Shown here piece by piece: positions 43,961-57,379 of a stretch of DNA of 64,000 nt; within the stretch, counting starts at the first letter, position 1, and each line of letters starts with the position of its first letter. The notes below the pieces were generated by a model that did not search any database, had not been told where the DNA came from, and saw only the letters and a program-made list of their open reading frames with translations. Made by a program: the position numbers and the translations under genes. The DNA lies in NCBI GenBank assembly GCA_030144725.1, contig JASKMD010000008.1:3375400-3439399 (forward strand), given 5' to 3'. The stretch comes from Haematococcus lacustris. Its lineage: Eukaryota; Chlorophyta; Chlorophyceae; Chlamydomonadales; Haematococcaceae.

Positions 43961-44704
43961 CTGCAACACACACATGTACACACATACATTTTATCAAGTA
44001 TCCATCAACAAGCTCGCCGGAACCCGGTTGTGCATCAATTGTGACTAGTCTAGTGTGTGGGCGACAGGGTTTGGCACTCGTCGGATGCTGCAGCAACGAC
44101 TCCAACAAGCTGTCTTTCTTGCTCGTTCCATGCATTGGCACGCCCTAGTCATTGATGGGCACACCTTAATTAGATAGCTAGTCTGCCCATACTGGCGATG
44201 AAGCATATCATCAGATGACAGCTGTAATACACGTGTGTACGCTAGAGATAGGTCATTATAGCCACATGGTACGAACAATGACAGTTCAAACCTTGCCCAG
44301 TAACAGCTGTGGTAGTTGTACTAAGACAGCCCATTCCACAGCAACAGATGGCAATCAATTGACGCAGAAAAGGGGTGAGGCGTTCAAATTCATACAAGGT
44401 TCGGTGTATTACCAAGCTGCGTCAGTGTCTGTGTGATGCATTCCCCTACGCCTTGCGCTGATGGAAGCCAGCTTAAATAACGGTGCTCGGCCCACACTTG
44501 GGACCGCGGCAAAGGGAACAGGCGAGAGCAAGCAGCCATCGTGTTTCCTCATCCAGCCTTCATTTCGCATGTCACATGTCCTGTCCATGGCACCCCTGTG
44601 CAGGCCCCTGCTTTCGACACGCTGCCAATGTGTGCTTCAGTCGGCCTTACATCTTGGATGTTAGGCAGTTCCCACCACACCATATCAGCTGACATGCATA
44701 GCTC
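43961..44704. other. Intergenic between divergent Fanzor and zinc-finger genes
   Basis: No exon recognised on either strand. It probably contains the promoter of the plus-strand zinc-finger gene. A homologue of the MACGLDVSWLL exon was looked for here and not seen. Confidence 0.45.
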
Positions 44705-47279
44705 ATGGAATGTGCGTCAAGCCTGAGCATGTCATTCCGAGAGAGGGATTATGCGTCCCAGCAGGACCCTTACAGCTCCCCTTACGCCATGCGGCGCTCA
44801 GCTGAGGCAGGCTCAGTGGGTCGACTGGGCTCCATGGTAGCACGGTCCATGACTCAGGCAAATGAGCTGACACGCAGCAGCCCGACCGGCCTGTTCGGCA
44901 AAGCCCCAAGTAAGCTGGCTGCAGCACTGCCTCGCATGGCAGACCTGTAGTGTCCAGCAGGCCTGTGACCCCCTAGCCTAAGCTTAGCTGCTGTGGGACT
45001 CCAGACGGACCCTTGTTCCAGGCAGACCCCATCAGGCTGCTGACTGACCTTCAAGGCCCTGCCCCGGCCTGCCCTGCCCTGCCACTGCCTGGGTCTGGCC
45101 CACCTCATGCCTGATCACCACGATCAACAACACAGACCCCACAGGGCAGCTGCCCAGCTGGCATGCACCTGAGCCAGCCTCCTCATCCTCAGCCCAGGCA
45201 ACCATGGTGCAATCGTGGCCCCCTGCCCTGCCCTTCACCTTATCCCGGCCCCTGCCCCTGGCCCCGTCCCCTGGCCCCTACCCCCTACCCTGGGCCGCTC
45301 CCCTGCCGCCCTGCCCTGGTGTGCTCCCCCCAGCCTGCCCCTGGCCCCGCCCCCTGCCCTTGTTCCAGGCAGGCCCAGCACCGCCAGCCAAGGAGCACCC
45401 AGGTCGCCCGGGCTGGACAAGAGCATGCTGCCCGGCCACAGCCAGACCTCCCTGAGTCAGAAGCTGGAGGCCACACGCGCAGCCTTCCGCCAGTCGCAGG
45501 GCGGCAGGCCAATCAACTCCCAAGGGGGGCCTCGGGGCGCAGGCCCGGCTGCTGGGCCAGGGGGAGGGGGCGCCAGTGGCGGCGGTGGCCGGGGGGGCTA
45601 TGGCAGCAGCGGGGGCAGTGGGGGAGGGGGAGGAGGGGGAGGGGGAGGGGGAGGCGGCCTGATGTCCAAGCCCCGGGCCTACATGTGCTACCTGGTGAGT
45701 GCTGCCCCCTGGTGAGCACAGCGCCCTGCACTGGCCCTCCTACAGGTCAGGGGGTCTAAAACGCAGCGCACCACCACCTGCAACAAGGTGGTGTGGCCCC
45801 TGCACTGCCCCCCTGCCCAGACCGGAGGAAGGGTAGCAAGGGCATGCCCCGAGGCTACTCTCCTCCCTTTATGCACGTCCGACGGCAAGCGCGGTGTCTT
45901 ACTTCCTTTCTTTCCCCCCTGCTCAGGCCCGCACAGGCTGCACATCATGTGCTGACCCCCACTGTGCTGTCCAAGCGCCTGCGTTTGCCAGTTTACCAGC
46001 CCACCTCCAGCACCTTAGCCCTCAACTCCACTAAGCTCATACCAGTTCACACCGGCTCATACCTGCTCATACCCGCGTGTCACTCACTCTCGCACCTCCA
46101 AAGGGCACCTCCAAAGGGCACCTAAGGTTCAAACAGTCTACATCCAGCGCCGGTCCTTCGGGGCCACTGCCCGACCGTCACACCCCTCACTCCCACCCCT
46201 CACCCTCACCCCTGACCCCACCTTGTGCTGACCCCTGGCTGTGTCCACGTGTGAGCGCGATGCTTGCCCCGCACCACCCCTGACTCCACCCCTGTTTGCC
46301 TGCATTGCCCGGTTGGGCACTCGCTGCACTGCAGTGCGGCCAGCAGTACGGCAGCCAGTCCCTGGTCATCCACATCGGCAACTGCCAGAAGAAGTGGGTG
46401 ATGGTGGAGGAGGCCAAGCCCAACAAGCGGGACCGCAGGCCACTGCCCCCTCCACCACCGGAGTTTGACACCCTGGACGCCCTGCCCACTGACCCCCAGG
46501 TCAGGGCCGCGCCTGACTGCAGCCACTGGACCCCCCTGCCTGCTGCTGCCCTGGCGGTGGCGGCAGGGCAGAGGGGGCTAGCGGGGCCGCTGCTCACCTT
46601 TAGTTATTCACTAATTATAATATTCACTTCCGATATTTTCCCATATCTATATACCTGGCCTCAGCACAGCTTGCCTGCCCTGCCCTGCCCTAGGTTCACC
46701 CGCCCTGCCCTGCCCTAACCTCACCTGCCCTGCCCTGCCCTGCCTTGCCCTCCCCCATCTCCATGTGCCGCTCTACCCTGCCCCGCTCCTGCCAGGGCAT
46801 TGATGAGTTCAACCAGCGCATGACCATGTACTGGGACAAGTGCAGCCTTATGGGATGCCCCATCTGCGGCCGCACCTTCAGGTACGCCAACCTAACCCTG
46901 GCCCTCACCCTACGCCAACCTAACCCTGTCTAAAAAGGCCCCAGGCTGCCCACAGCATGGTCAGGGTGGCTGCCAGCCCCAGGGGATTTGCTATCTGGGA
47001 CTGTAGAGCCTGCATAGGTCAAGGTTGCATTTGCACATGCACTGTGTCTACTGCATTCTTTGCTTGCATCTTGAACCTTGGTGCGCTTGTTTGCATCTTG
47101 ATTAGAGCAGTGTCACCCTCACACCGCTGCAGCGTCACCCACACTGTTCCTGAGGTTGCGGAGGCCCCTGACCTGGTGCCTGACCCCCTCAGGGCCGACT
47201 AGCCAGTTTGGCATGACTGACATGCACTAATGTAAGCTGATGACAGCTAACAGCATGGCACACTCTATGGTGTTACAGC

Positions 47280-47314
<35 letters not shown>

Positions 47315-50300
47315 CTCCCAGGCCTGATGCGTATGAGAAGCACAGCAAGGTTTGCACCCCAGACAACCCAGGCGGCCCCCTGGGCATGCCCAAGGGCCCG
47401 GCAGCTGCTGCCCGCCTGGCCGCAGCAAAGGCCAAGGCAGGTGGCCCGGGCTCAGGGGGTATGTCCAAGGCTGGCGGCAGCAGCGGCGGTGGTGGTGGCG
47501 GTGGCGGTGGCGGGAACTACAACGCCCGGCCCCGGGCTTTCATGTGCTACCTGGTGCGGGGAAGGCCTGCTGGGGTGCAGGGCGGTGGGGTCTGGGTTGG
47601 TTGGGAGGGATGAAGGGGTCCGGGGCGGCTGTCACATAGGGATGTGGGTGCACGTCTGCGCTATGGCTCAAGTCTGGGGCATGCCAGGGCAGTAGAGGTG
47701 CAGGGCGATGGGGAGGCCTAAGGGGGTGGGGGTGGGTTCGGGCACATGGGGTGTGTCACCTGCATTGTCTCCCCCTATGACCTGCTGGCCCTTAGCCCCT
47801 GACCCCAGCCCCTGGCCTGTGTCTGATGGTGCAGCCATGGCCTGAGCCCTACCCCGGCTGTGCAAGAGCAGCCTGCCCCGGCTTCTGTGACCCCATGGCC
47901 CCTGGCCTGTGTCTGGTGATGCAGCCACAGCCAGTGATGCAGCCCGAGTAGTATGGCCTGAGCCAGCCAGTTGGCCTGCCTCTGCTGTGCCCCTTGCAGT
48001 GCGGGCAGCAGTACATGAGCTCATCCCTGCTCATCCACATCCCACAGTGCTACGAGAAGTGGCTCAAGGTGGGCAGTGGCAGCACAGGGCCAGCACTGGC
48101 ACCAACCTACACACACAACACAAGTCAGGATCACGGCCGCATCCAGCCCCAGCCCCACAGCCCACAGCCACTGGGCTTGGCTGAGTACACAAGCAGGTGC
48201 GACCATGGGAGGTGTGACTGTGAGAGGTGTGACCGTGTGAGATATCACCACATGAGGTGTGGCCATGTGGGGTGTGACCTTGGGGTGTGTGACTATGTGG
48301 GGTGTGGCAATGTGGCAGTGTGACGGGTGGAAGCTGTGAGGCTGGCTGCAGGTGGAGAGTGCGAAGGGTCCGCGGGAGAGACGTGAGCCGCCCCCACCGC
48401 CCCCTGAGCTGGACCAACCGCTGCCAACTACCCCGGACGGCATCGACGCCTTCAACGCTGTCATGTCTGGCATCTTCAACGGCGCCTCCCTCATGAAGTG
48501 CAACAACTGCGGGCGCACCATGAGGTGAGGGGCGGAGCCGTGGGGGGAGGTGACCAGGAGGTCACACCAGGAGGACACGCAAGGTGCATGGGGGTATGTG
48601 GGAGTGGTGCTGGGCATTGGGAAACGGCGGGATGGTCACATGGATGGTGTTCACCATCATCACCATCACTAGTACACGACACTCGCACCTGCTGCCCTCA
48701 GCATTGAATGAGACGATGTGCAGCGCTGCTGGCTGCTGCCTGGTTGCAATACACAGGCCTGATGCGCTGGGGAAGCACCAGAAGTTGTGCACGCCTGACA
48801 ACCCCATGAAGGCAGCAGGGGCTGGGGGGGCTGGCCTGGGGGGCGGGGGGGGAGGCGGGCCGGCAGGCATCAGGGGAGCAGCAGGGGGGGGGCTAGGGGC
48901 AGGGCCTGCGTCTGGGTCAGGCATGGACGAGTATGAAGACGGGGAGGAACAGGAGCTGGAGGAGTGCACTCACTGCGGGCGCAGGATGAGGTGCGGTGGC
49001 AGGGGCCTGTGCAGCTGCGGCTGCCTGCCCTCTGCCCCTAATTTATGGGCTGGGGGGGCCTGACGGGTGCAAGCTGCCTGCCTGCCTACCTGCCTGGGGT
49101 TTGGGCTGCTGCCTCTAAGCAGCAGGAATGGACTCTCTCAACTGATCTGGGAGAGTGGGTGGGTTGAAACATTTGCCGTTTGACAATTGCCGCATGTGAC
49201 ATTGGGGTTCGGGTGGATGGGATTAGGTGTGCAGGGGGCCCATCAACTGCCTTTGCCACAGGCACTGACTGCCAGCTTGCCTACTTGTGTTGAGGCTCAC
49301 CTCTGCCTCTCACTTCAGTCCGGCTTCGGCTCGAGTAAGCGCCTTGTCTTGCCTTGCCGCAGGCCTGATGCTCTGGCCAAGCACAGCCGGGTGTGCACTG
49401 CGGCCAAGCCCATGCGGCCCTTGCGTAGCGCAGCCCCCGCCCCTCCTTCTCCCGTCCCGCAACCGCCGTCACCCGGCGCCCCGCACCCCCCGCCAGGGCC
49501 ACGGGCGTCGCCGCGCCCTGCGTCCCGGCCCACCTCCGCCGTGGCTGCCCATCACGATGCCGCGACCCCGCCGTCCAGGTCCGGGTCGCAGCTGGACGCG
49601 GCGGCCCCCGGCTCGCCTCACCCGCAGCCGCAGCCACCCTCGGCGCCGCGGTCGCGGCTGGGTCCCGCAAGGCGACCCCTCGGCAGTGGTTCAGCAGGGG
49701 CCTCGCCGGCATCCTCCCCCTACGACCAGGTGCCCTGGACCTGAAAGCAGGCTAAGCTAGTCAGGTTCAGCCAGACCAGCAATACAGTGGTCACACCCTC
49801 AGCCCTCAGCCTTCCCTACCAGTAGTGTAGCTCGTCTTGCTGGCCCTTTGCTCTCCTCACACTCCTTAGGGTTTGGGGTCACAAGCCCAAACCCACCATC
49901 GGATGTGCACATCAGGGATGCAGCTCTCACATGCATTCTCTTGAATACTTGCAAGGTGCCACATGCAATTGGCCCAGCTCACATCCCCTGTGAGTTCTGC
50001 GCACACACAGCTGCCTACCTGACCTCCTCGGTTCCTGTGGGCCCTGGCTAGCAGGGAGGAGGTGAGGAGGCCGAGCAGCAGGAGGCGGAGGCAGCAGGCC
50101 CCCCAGCACCTCCGGGCGCCTACCACCTGCCCGACAGCCTGCCTGCACAAGATGCTGGCATGGACGATGTGAGTGACTGGCCACAGGGTCAGCATGCCAG
50201 CCGTGCTTCTGTCTGGCGGCCTGCTGCCCACCCCGCACCTCATAGCCAGGTTGTATAGACCTCTTAACATGCATGCTGACATGGAGCGGGTCACCAGTTT

Positions 50301-52781
50301 TCACGCACAAGTTGCCAGTGGGTGGTTCCAAGCTGCCATCCCAGGCTGGCAGTTATAAGAGACACATGAATATATGAAGATAGGTAATAACTGTGTACAC
50401 TCAACCTTGCATCTCCTGGCATGACCCCCTCGACCTGTGTGCCTGAGGCTGACGGGAGGAAACTGTCTGCGCCATACCTGGGTTCAACTCCTGACGACTC
50501 ACCCTCTCCCTACAATTGCAGACAAGGCGCAGCCCTGCTGGACTCATGGAGGCAACAGCTGTCCTCACCTCCACCCTGCACCCCATGACTCGTGCCAGGC
50601 ACCTGCTCAGCTCCTTCCTCTGTTTCTGCCCATGCCACCACCTTCACCTGTACCCCATGCCCGACACCCTGTCCACAGTTCTGATCCCGCCCCGGCAATA
50701 GCCCCTGGGCCTGCACCTGCACCCACACCCGCCCCTCACCCCTTTGCTTGGCCCCTGCCCCTGGCCCTTCTACCTGGTCAGGGCCAACGCATTGAGTGTG
50801 AGACCTGCGGCCGCCGCTTCCTGCCTGAGGCCCTGGACAAGCACGCCCGCATCTGCCTCAAGGTCAGGCCATGCAGAGCAGGCAGGACAGGGCAGCACCA
50901 TCCGCCCTTGCCCACTGCACACGGCCCTAGGGCACCTTGACAAGGCCCAAGGCAACGACCGCAGCAACAGCCAGGCAGGGCAGGGATGCTTTCAACCACC
51001 CTGGCTGGCTGTAGGCGGAGCACACACACGATGAAGGCTAGCTTGGCGACTGCATCACTGCATACGGGGTGGGGCAGGAGGACAAGCAGGGGGCAGGGCC
51101 CACCTTGTCGTGGCGACAGCCAGCTATGAGCTGAGCAGTGGCTGCCCCGGCTGCCCCGCCTGCCCCACCCGCCCCGCCTGCCCTGCCTGCTCTGCCTGCC
51201 CCGCCTGCCCCACCTGCCCTGCCTGCCCTGCCTGCCTGCCCCCCAGGTGTTTGCCTCAAAGCGCAAGCCCTTCAACATGACGAAGCAGCGGGTGGCCGGC
51301 ACAGAGGCAGCAGCCTTTGTAAAGCCAGGGGGCCACAAGGCTGCTGCTGGGGCGCCACGCCCACTGCAGCCCGTGGCAGCAGGGGGTTCCAGGGACCCTG
51401 CCAGGCCAGCCGGCGCGGGGGCCATGCCAGCCTGGAAGGCCCAGGTGGGTCGCTGTGCTGCCTGGGCCCATGCCTTGTTGAGAAGCTGGTGAGAAGTCGG
51501 TGGGGGAGCGTGACTGTGGCTACATTGCATGGCAGGCAGCATGTGTGGGGCTGGCTGGTGGCCCACGGCAGGTGGCGCCTGGGTGAGGGGGAGGCACCAG
51601 CAGTGGCGTAGATGCAATCCTGGGTTGCATGGCACACAGCACCCTCCCACACCCCTTGCCAACCCAGTCCCTCCTGCCTCCCTGCCTGCTGCCGGCCCCT
51701 GGCCTGGCTCGGTGTGCAGAGCGAGTCCCTGCGGGCCGCAATGCAAAACATGCGTTTGGTCAAGGCGGCGCTGGCACGGGGAGAGGACATCCGCAACATC
51801 CCAGTGGTACCCAGCGCACCGGACCCCTCATTCATCCAGTGTGAGAAGCTAAAATACCTGCCTCATGCAGGCTGCGCAGCAAACCGCTGCCTTGTGTGGC
51901 GACAATCACAGCACCTTAACTCTCAACCTAGAGCCTTCATTGCAACAACTAGCCTCATGCAGGCTGCGCAGCAAACCGCCGCCTGGTAGGGAGCCTATCA
52001 CAGCGTGTGGCTCTTGCTCCGCGGCACTGGGCCGCTTCCTCAGAGGCATTGCGCCACTAGGCTCATACCAGTTCACACCGGCTCATACCTGCTCATACCC
52101 GTGTGTCACTCTCGCACCTCCAAAGGGCACCTCCAGCCCTCTTACAGCGTGGATTGCAAGCCTCCTCACAAGCCCCCTACACTCCAACATTACTCATTCA
52201 ACATGGAACAAACCCACAATCCCCTTGCAGCCAGGAGAAGTGCAGAGTCCTCTGCCCTGCCCATGCGGCTCCTAGCTCTAGGGCCTATAGCCAGGCATGG
52301 CAGCAGCAGCGCCATGGCTGCAGCCTCTGAACCCCGCTAGTGTTTAGTTGGAAACCAAACGACAGCCGGTAACCAAACGACAGCCAGAATCACAGGGCGG
52401 GAAAGGGGTGACAGGTGGTCGATGCCGGCCCTGCAGCAGACAGAAGCAGCCAGGTGCAGAACAGCAAGCCAGGCGGGTGGCAGGGATGGGGAGCAGCCTG
52501 CTGGCAGTGGCTTCTTGGCAGCTGGGCTGCCGCACCTGGCTGCAGGTCCGCACTGCGGCCGGCGCTTTAACCAGAAGGCAGCAGAGCGCCACATCCCCTC
52601 CTGCGCCACAACTTCTGCCCGCCCCAAGTTCCTGAAAGCAGGGAGTGAGCGAGGGGCGGGGCGGAAGGGCAGACAGGCCGGGGGCGGGCGGGAGGAGAGG
52701 CAGGGAGGCAGGCAGGCAGGCAAGCAGGTGGGCGGGCACTGTCAGGAACCGAATGGTCATGGGATTAGGTGTGAGAGGTGA
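44705..52781 (+). CDS. Seven-finger C2HC (ZNF474-type) zinc-finger protein, 14 exons
   Basis: Exons 44705-44909, 45369-45694, 46335-46499, 46796-46881, 47322-47553, 48000-48068, 48352-48524, 48757-48990, 49363-49729, 50055-50168, 50782-50862, 51247-51444, 51720-51840, 52546-52781. All join by GT-AG with matching phases: 868 residues plus stop. Seven fingers share CX2CX11HX3C: CYLCGQQYGSQSLVIHIGNC, CPICGRTFRPDAYEKHSKVC, CYLCGQQYMSSSLLIHIPQC, CNNCGRTMRPDALGKHQKLC, CTHCGRRMRPDALAKHSRVC, CETCGRRFLPEALDKHARIC and CPHCGRRFNQKAAERHIPSC. This is the zf-C2HC type of ZNF474/ZC2HC1 proteins, some of which are linked to cilia or testis; the role here is unknown. Linkers are Gly- or Pro-rich and probably disordered. 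ATG 44705 opens the frame; a second ATG at 44729 is possible. A TGTAA at 53,527-53,531 could end the transcript. Confidence 0.88.
47190..47321 (-). repeat. Fanzor subfamily-2 3' end within zinc-finger gene intron
   Basis: GGCATGACTGACATGCACTA, AGCTGATGACAGCT and CAGCAGGCTGCTGCTG match 61,035-61,135, in the same orientation. The CTG run (the antisense of the Gln-rich Fanzor tail) continues into CTTCTCCCAG, the acceptor of the exon at 47,322. Confidence 0.65.
52340..52440. repeat. Dispersed repeat, also at 54.05 and 61.27 kb
   Basis: GGAAACCAAACGACAGCC, CAGAATCACAGGGCGGGAAA and GCCGGCCCTGCAGCAG recur in all three places. Here the repeat lies in the last intron of the zinc-finger gene. Confidence 0.75.
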
Positions 52782-54049
52782 GCTCATTCCGCAGTGCCCT
52801 CCCATGTGCTCTGCACATCTTCTCATGTTTGATATCTAGGAGCACCGCTTACCCCTGCTGCTGCTGCTACTACTGCTGTTGCTAACCCCCCCTCATGTTG
52901 TCACCCTCTGTCTCTGAGCGCACCTAATTCAGCACAGCCTGGCCCCTGCCCTGTGCAGCTGGTGGCTCAGGCCAGGGCGCACCGCAATCCCGCAACCTGC
53001 CGCGCTATTGAGGCACCCGCCTGGTGGTCAGCTCCAGGGCAAGGCAGGGCTGGCTGCTGGGGGAGGCTCATGCAGCAGGGCGTGTACCAGTGGGCACATG
53101 GGGCATCAGGGGTTCACCCACCAGCCCCTGTGCTACATGGCTGCATAGAGGCACCAGAGGACATCAATACACATGCATGAGTGGAGGGCAACGCTTGCAC
53201 TGCATTGACAACAAAAAAGGGCGGTGAAACGAATAACAGTGGGTGTGACCATCATGCCTTGTCACACTGTTGCTGTCCCTGCTCATCACTACTGATCCAC
53301 ACTGTGCAGCTTGCGGCGCATGAGTACGCACCATCGACATGTGTTACAGCAGCAGCAGCAGCGGAGGTGGCAGCAGCATTGAATGGTGCGTGCCAGCAAA
53401 GATGCTGCTGCACAGCAATGCAGCACAGCATCACTAGGCCGTAGGGGCATGTCATCCCCTTTGCCCACATAGGCCTGCTAGGCTGGCTGGCTGGCTTGCA
53501 GCAAGTCATCAAGAAACGCGGTTGAATGTAAAGAGGCTGCATGACGTTTGCGTTTATCGCACTTGAAAGTTGGGTGGACATACAACAGGTGGAGTCACGG
53601 GAGCGGCGGAGAGAGGTTGAGAACAGCGGTGATCGTCAAAGGATAGCCTCTTTTGCGCAGGGTCGTGTGCAAACTGCCCCTGCTGTCACTCTACCCGTAA
53701 CATGGATGTTGGCTTACACCGCTTAAGCCGTCAGCCGTTAGGCTGCTTGACCGTCAGGTATGGCCCAGGCCCAGGCCCAGGTATGGCCCAGGCCCAGGTA
53801 TGGCCCAGGTATGGCCCAGGCCCATTAACAATCTGCTGATTCAATAGCAGCGGCAAACAACAGCTTGCCAGCGCCAACACTGCTCCTCACAAGACAAACA
53901 GTGCTATTCACTACAGCCATTGGTCGTCCCAGCATTACACAGCCAGCGCTGGAAAGCAGCGCCATGCAGGCAATCCAAGCAACGCAGGCGGCGAACACAA
54001 ACGTACATGCATTACTGGCAGTCATTGACTGGTCTCGCCCCATGGACCA
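52782..54049. other. No supported gene; repeat fragments
   Basis: Contains an inverted fragment of the LINE 3' tail at about 53,712-53,748 (CTTACACCGCTTAAGCCGTC), a short AGGCCC/GTATGGCCC repeat at 53.76-53.83 kb, and a segment (about 53,748-53,890) related to 60,700-60,800. No exon recognised. Confidence 0.55.
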
Positions 54050-54309
54050 GTTGAAACCAAACGACAGCCTTCCGTATCAGCCCAGCGGGCAGCAACAATA
54101 GGTGCAAAGCCAGAATCACAGGGCGGGAAAGGGGTGTCAGGTGGTCGGTGCCGGCCCTGCAGCAGGTAGCCCTGCACCGAGTGCACCTCTCTCCCAATGG
54201 CTGGTTCAGGGAGGGTAGCTGCATGAAGGCCATGGCTGGCACCTCCATGAGTATCACATCCAGCCTATTGATGTCAAAGGAAGAGGGGGGCTGCCATGAA
54301 CTGCACCTG

Positions 54310-55779
54310 CTAGGCACTTGCCGCCCCCTGGGGCAACCTCTGGCCCTGCCCTGCCTGGTGGTTGCCCGTGTCTTGGGTCATCAGAGACACCCTGACCCCG
54401 GGCTCAGCTTGAGCTGGTGCTGGACCCCTCATGTTGCTGTCACTGCTGGGCTGCTGCACCTGGCCAAGCCCCTCGCCTGCTCCCATGCTTGTTGTGCCAC
54501 CAGCGCTGCTGCTGGCGCTGCTGACTGCTGGGCCGCTCAGGGGTGTGCTGTCCACCCCCTGGCTGCTGGGGGTTGGGCTGGTTCTGGGTGCTGCTGCTGA
54601 GGGTGGTGTTGGGGGATCCCGGCTGACCTCCAGCACAAAGCGGGGCTGGTGGTCCTGCACGGCGCAGGAGTTGGACCCAGGGTCTGTAGTGTTGGCTGGC
54701 ACATGGCAAGCAAGGCTGCTGCAGGGGACGGGGCGACACAGCGGTGTGTCACACATGCCAAGGGCAAGCAGAGACGAGGGGGCAGGTGCTAGTAGCAGTC
54801 AATACCAGCAACATTATCAGTACCAGCAACATTTGCAGCTTCTGAGTATGCCTATTGCATACAATGCTGGAGGGCTGTGCCTGACAAGCTGTTACCTTAG
54901 CCACCTCTCCCCTTCCCTCCCTGACTCATGGGGACACTGATCAGGAGGCAGCTCCAGCAGGCCCGGCCCACCAGAGCCACCCCAACCCTGCCATGCCCCT
55001 GCTGCCGCCTCTCCAACTGCCACCTTCGCTGCTGCTACTGGCTCTTCCAACCGTCGCTGCCATGCTGCCTGCTGCCAGCCCAGCTAGTGCTGGTACCGCC
55101 GCCCCTGCTGCCACCAGGCTCCGCTCACCACCACCCTTGTTGCCGCCTCCCCTGACGCCGCCTTCCCTTCTGGCCCCGCCCACCGCTGCACCACTCATGC
55201 CGCGTGCTGCCAGCTCAGCTAGTGCTGGCCCTGCCGCTCAGACACACTCACAGTGCTGCACATGTCGGCTGTGCAGCCCCGCAGCACCACCTGGCTCTCC
55301 TGGGACAGCTGGTAGAGCGCCTTGGTGTGCACCCAGGCCACGCTGCCGTCCGGGGCTGCCTCGTACTGGTTGGGCATGCGCTCCATCACCAAGGGCTGAG
55401 AAGCAGTGGCAGAGCCGGGCAGGGAGCGGGGGGTGGCAGCAGAGGGGAGAGGGAGAGCAGCAGGAGAGGGGGTAGGAGGGGGGGCAACAGCAGGAGAGGG
55501 TCAGGTGGGAGAGAGCATTGGTGAGGCTTGCAGCAATGCTGCTGGTGCTTATGTGATGGCAGCTACTCGTAATCGTGATGTAAGGATGCTGTAGCCAGTG
55601 CTGCTGCTGGTGCTTTGTATCAGCAAGCACTGGCACTCGCTATGTGGTGGAACTGTAGCCGTGAGTGGAATGATCATGAAGGCTTGCAGCAGGCGGCAGG
55701 GTGTCAGGCACTCTGGCTGAGACTGCCGTGTCACACCTCTGCATTGGGAGGGTTGTACACGCACAGGAACTCGTCCACA
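54310..55779 (-). pseudogene. Phosphoglycerate-mutase-like gene, 3' exons, copy 1
   Basis: Exons equivalent to those of copy 2: 55779-55737 (VDEFLCVYNPPNAE), 55395-55252 (PLVMERMPNQYEAAPDGS, QESQVVLRGCTADMCST) and about 54663-54310 (DHQPRFVLEVSRDPP, then a Ser/Pro-rich tail). The exon carrying VLVTHGLALR is not present beside this copy; it would lie across the gap. Either a real partial duplication or an assembly duplicate of the 61.5-63.9 kb locus. Confidence 0.6.
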
Positions 55780-55784
55780 CTGTG

Positions 55785-56062
<278 letters not shown>

Positions 56063-56562
56063 NNNNNNNNNNNNNNNNNNNNNNNNNNNNNNNNNNNNNN
56101 NNNNNNNNNNNNNNNNNNNNNNNNNNNNNNNNNNNNNNNNNNNNNNNNNNNNNNNNNNNNNNNNNNNNNNNNNNNNNNNNNNNNNNNNNNNNNNNNNNNN
56201 NNNNNNNNNNNNNNNNNNNNNNNNNNNNNNNNNNNNNNNNNNNNNNNNNNNNNNNNNNNNNNNNNNNNNNNNNNNNNNNNNNNNNNNNNNNNNNNNNNNN
56301 NNNNNNNNNNNNNNNNNNNNNNNNNNNNNNNNNNNNNNNNNNNNNNNNNNNNNNNNNNNNNNNNNNNNNNNNNNNNNNNNNNNNNNNNNNNNNNNNNNNN
56401 NNNNNNNNNNNNNNNNNNNNNNNNNNNNNNNNNNNNNNNNNNNNNNNNNNNNNNNNNNNNNNNNNNNNNNNNNNNNNNNNNNNNNNNNNNNNNNNNNNNN
56501 NNNNNNNNNNNNNNNNNNNNNNNNNNNNNNNNNNNNNNNNNNNNNNNNNNNNNNNNNNNNNN
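56063..56562. other. Assembly gap of exactly 500 N
   Basis: Exactly 500 Ns, so probably a fixed-size placeholder of unknown real length, between a GGCA array and a GGGGGT array. Confidence 0.99.
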
Positions 56563-57375
56563 GTGGAGGTGGGGGTGGGGGTGGGGGTGGGGGTGGGGGG
56601 TGGCGGTGGGGGTGGGGGTGGGGGTGGCGGTGGCGGTGGCGGTGGGGGTGGGGGTGGGGGTGGCGGTGGGGGTGGGGGTGGGGGTGGGGGTGGGGGTGGG
56701 GGTGGCGGTGGAGTAGGGGTTGGGTGGTGGCGGTGGGGGTGGGGGTGGCGGTGGCGGTGGTTAAGGGAGTGGAGGTGGGGGTGGGGGTGGGGGTGGGGGT
56801 GGGGGTGGGGGTGGGGGTGGGGGGTGGGGTGGGGTGGGGGTGGGGGTGGGGGGTGGGGGTGGGGGTGGGGGTGGGGGTGGGGGTGGGGGTGGGGGTGGGG
56901 GTGGGGGTGGGGGTGGGGGTGGGGGTGGGGGTGGGGGTGGGAGGTGGGGGTGGGGGTGGGGGTGGGGGTGGGGGTGGGGGGTGGGGGTGGGGGTGGGGGT
57001 GGGGGGTGGGGGTGGGGGGTGGGGGTGGGGGTGGGGGTGGGGGTGGGGGTGGGGGTGGGGGTGGGGGTGGGGGGTGGGGGTGGGGGTGGGGGTGGGGGTG
57101 GGGGTGGGGGTGGGGGTGGGGGGTGGGGGGTGGGGGTGGGGGTGGGGGTGGGGGGTGGGGGTGGGGGTGGGGGTGGGGGGTGGGGGTGGGGTGGGGGTGG
57201 GGGTGGGGGTGGGGGTGGGGGTGGGGGTGGGGATGGTGGTGGGGGTGGGGGTGGGGGTGGCGGTGGTGGTGGGGGTGGCGGTGGTGGTGGGGGTGTCGGT
57301 GGGGGTGGGTGTGGCGGCAGGGGTGGGGGTGGCGGCGGGGGTGGGAGTGGGGGTGGGGGTGGAGGAGGTGGAGGA
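56563..57375. repeat. GGGGGT (G5T) hexanucleotide array, degenerate
   Basis: GGGGGT units with GGCGGT, GGGGGGT and GGTGGT variants. The minus strand reads PTPTP, which lengthens the adjoining ORF artificially. Confidence 0.95.
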
Positions 57376-57379
57376 GGTG

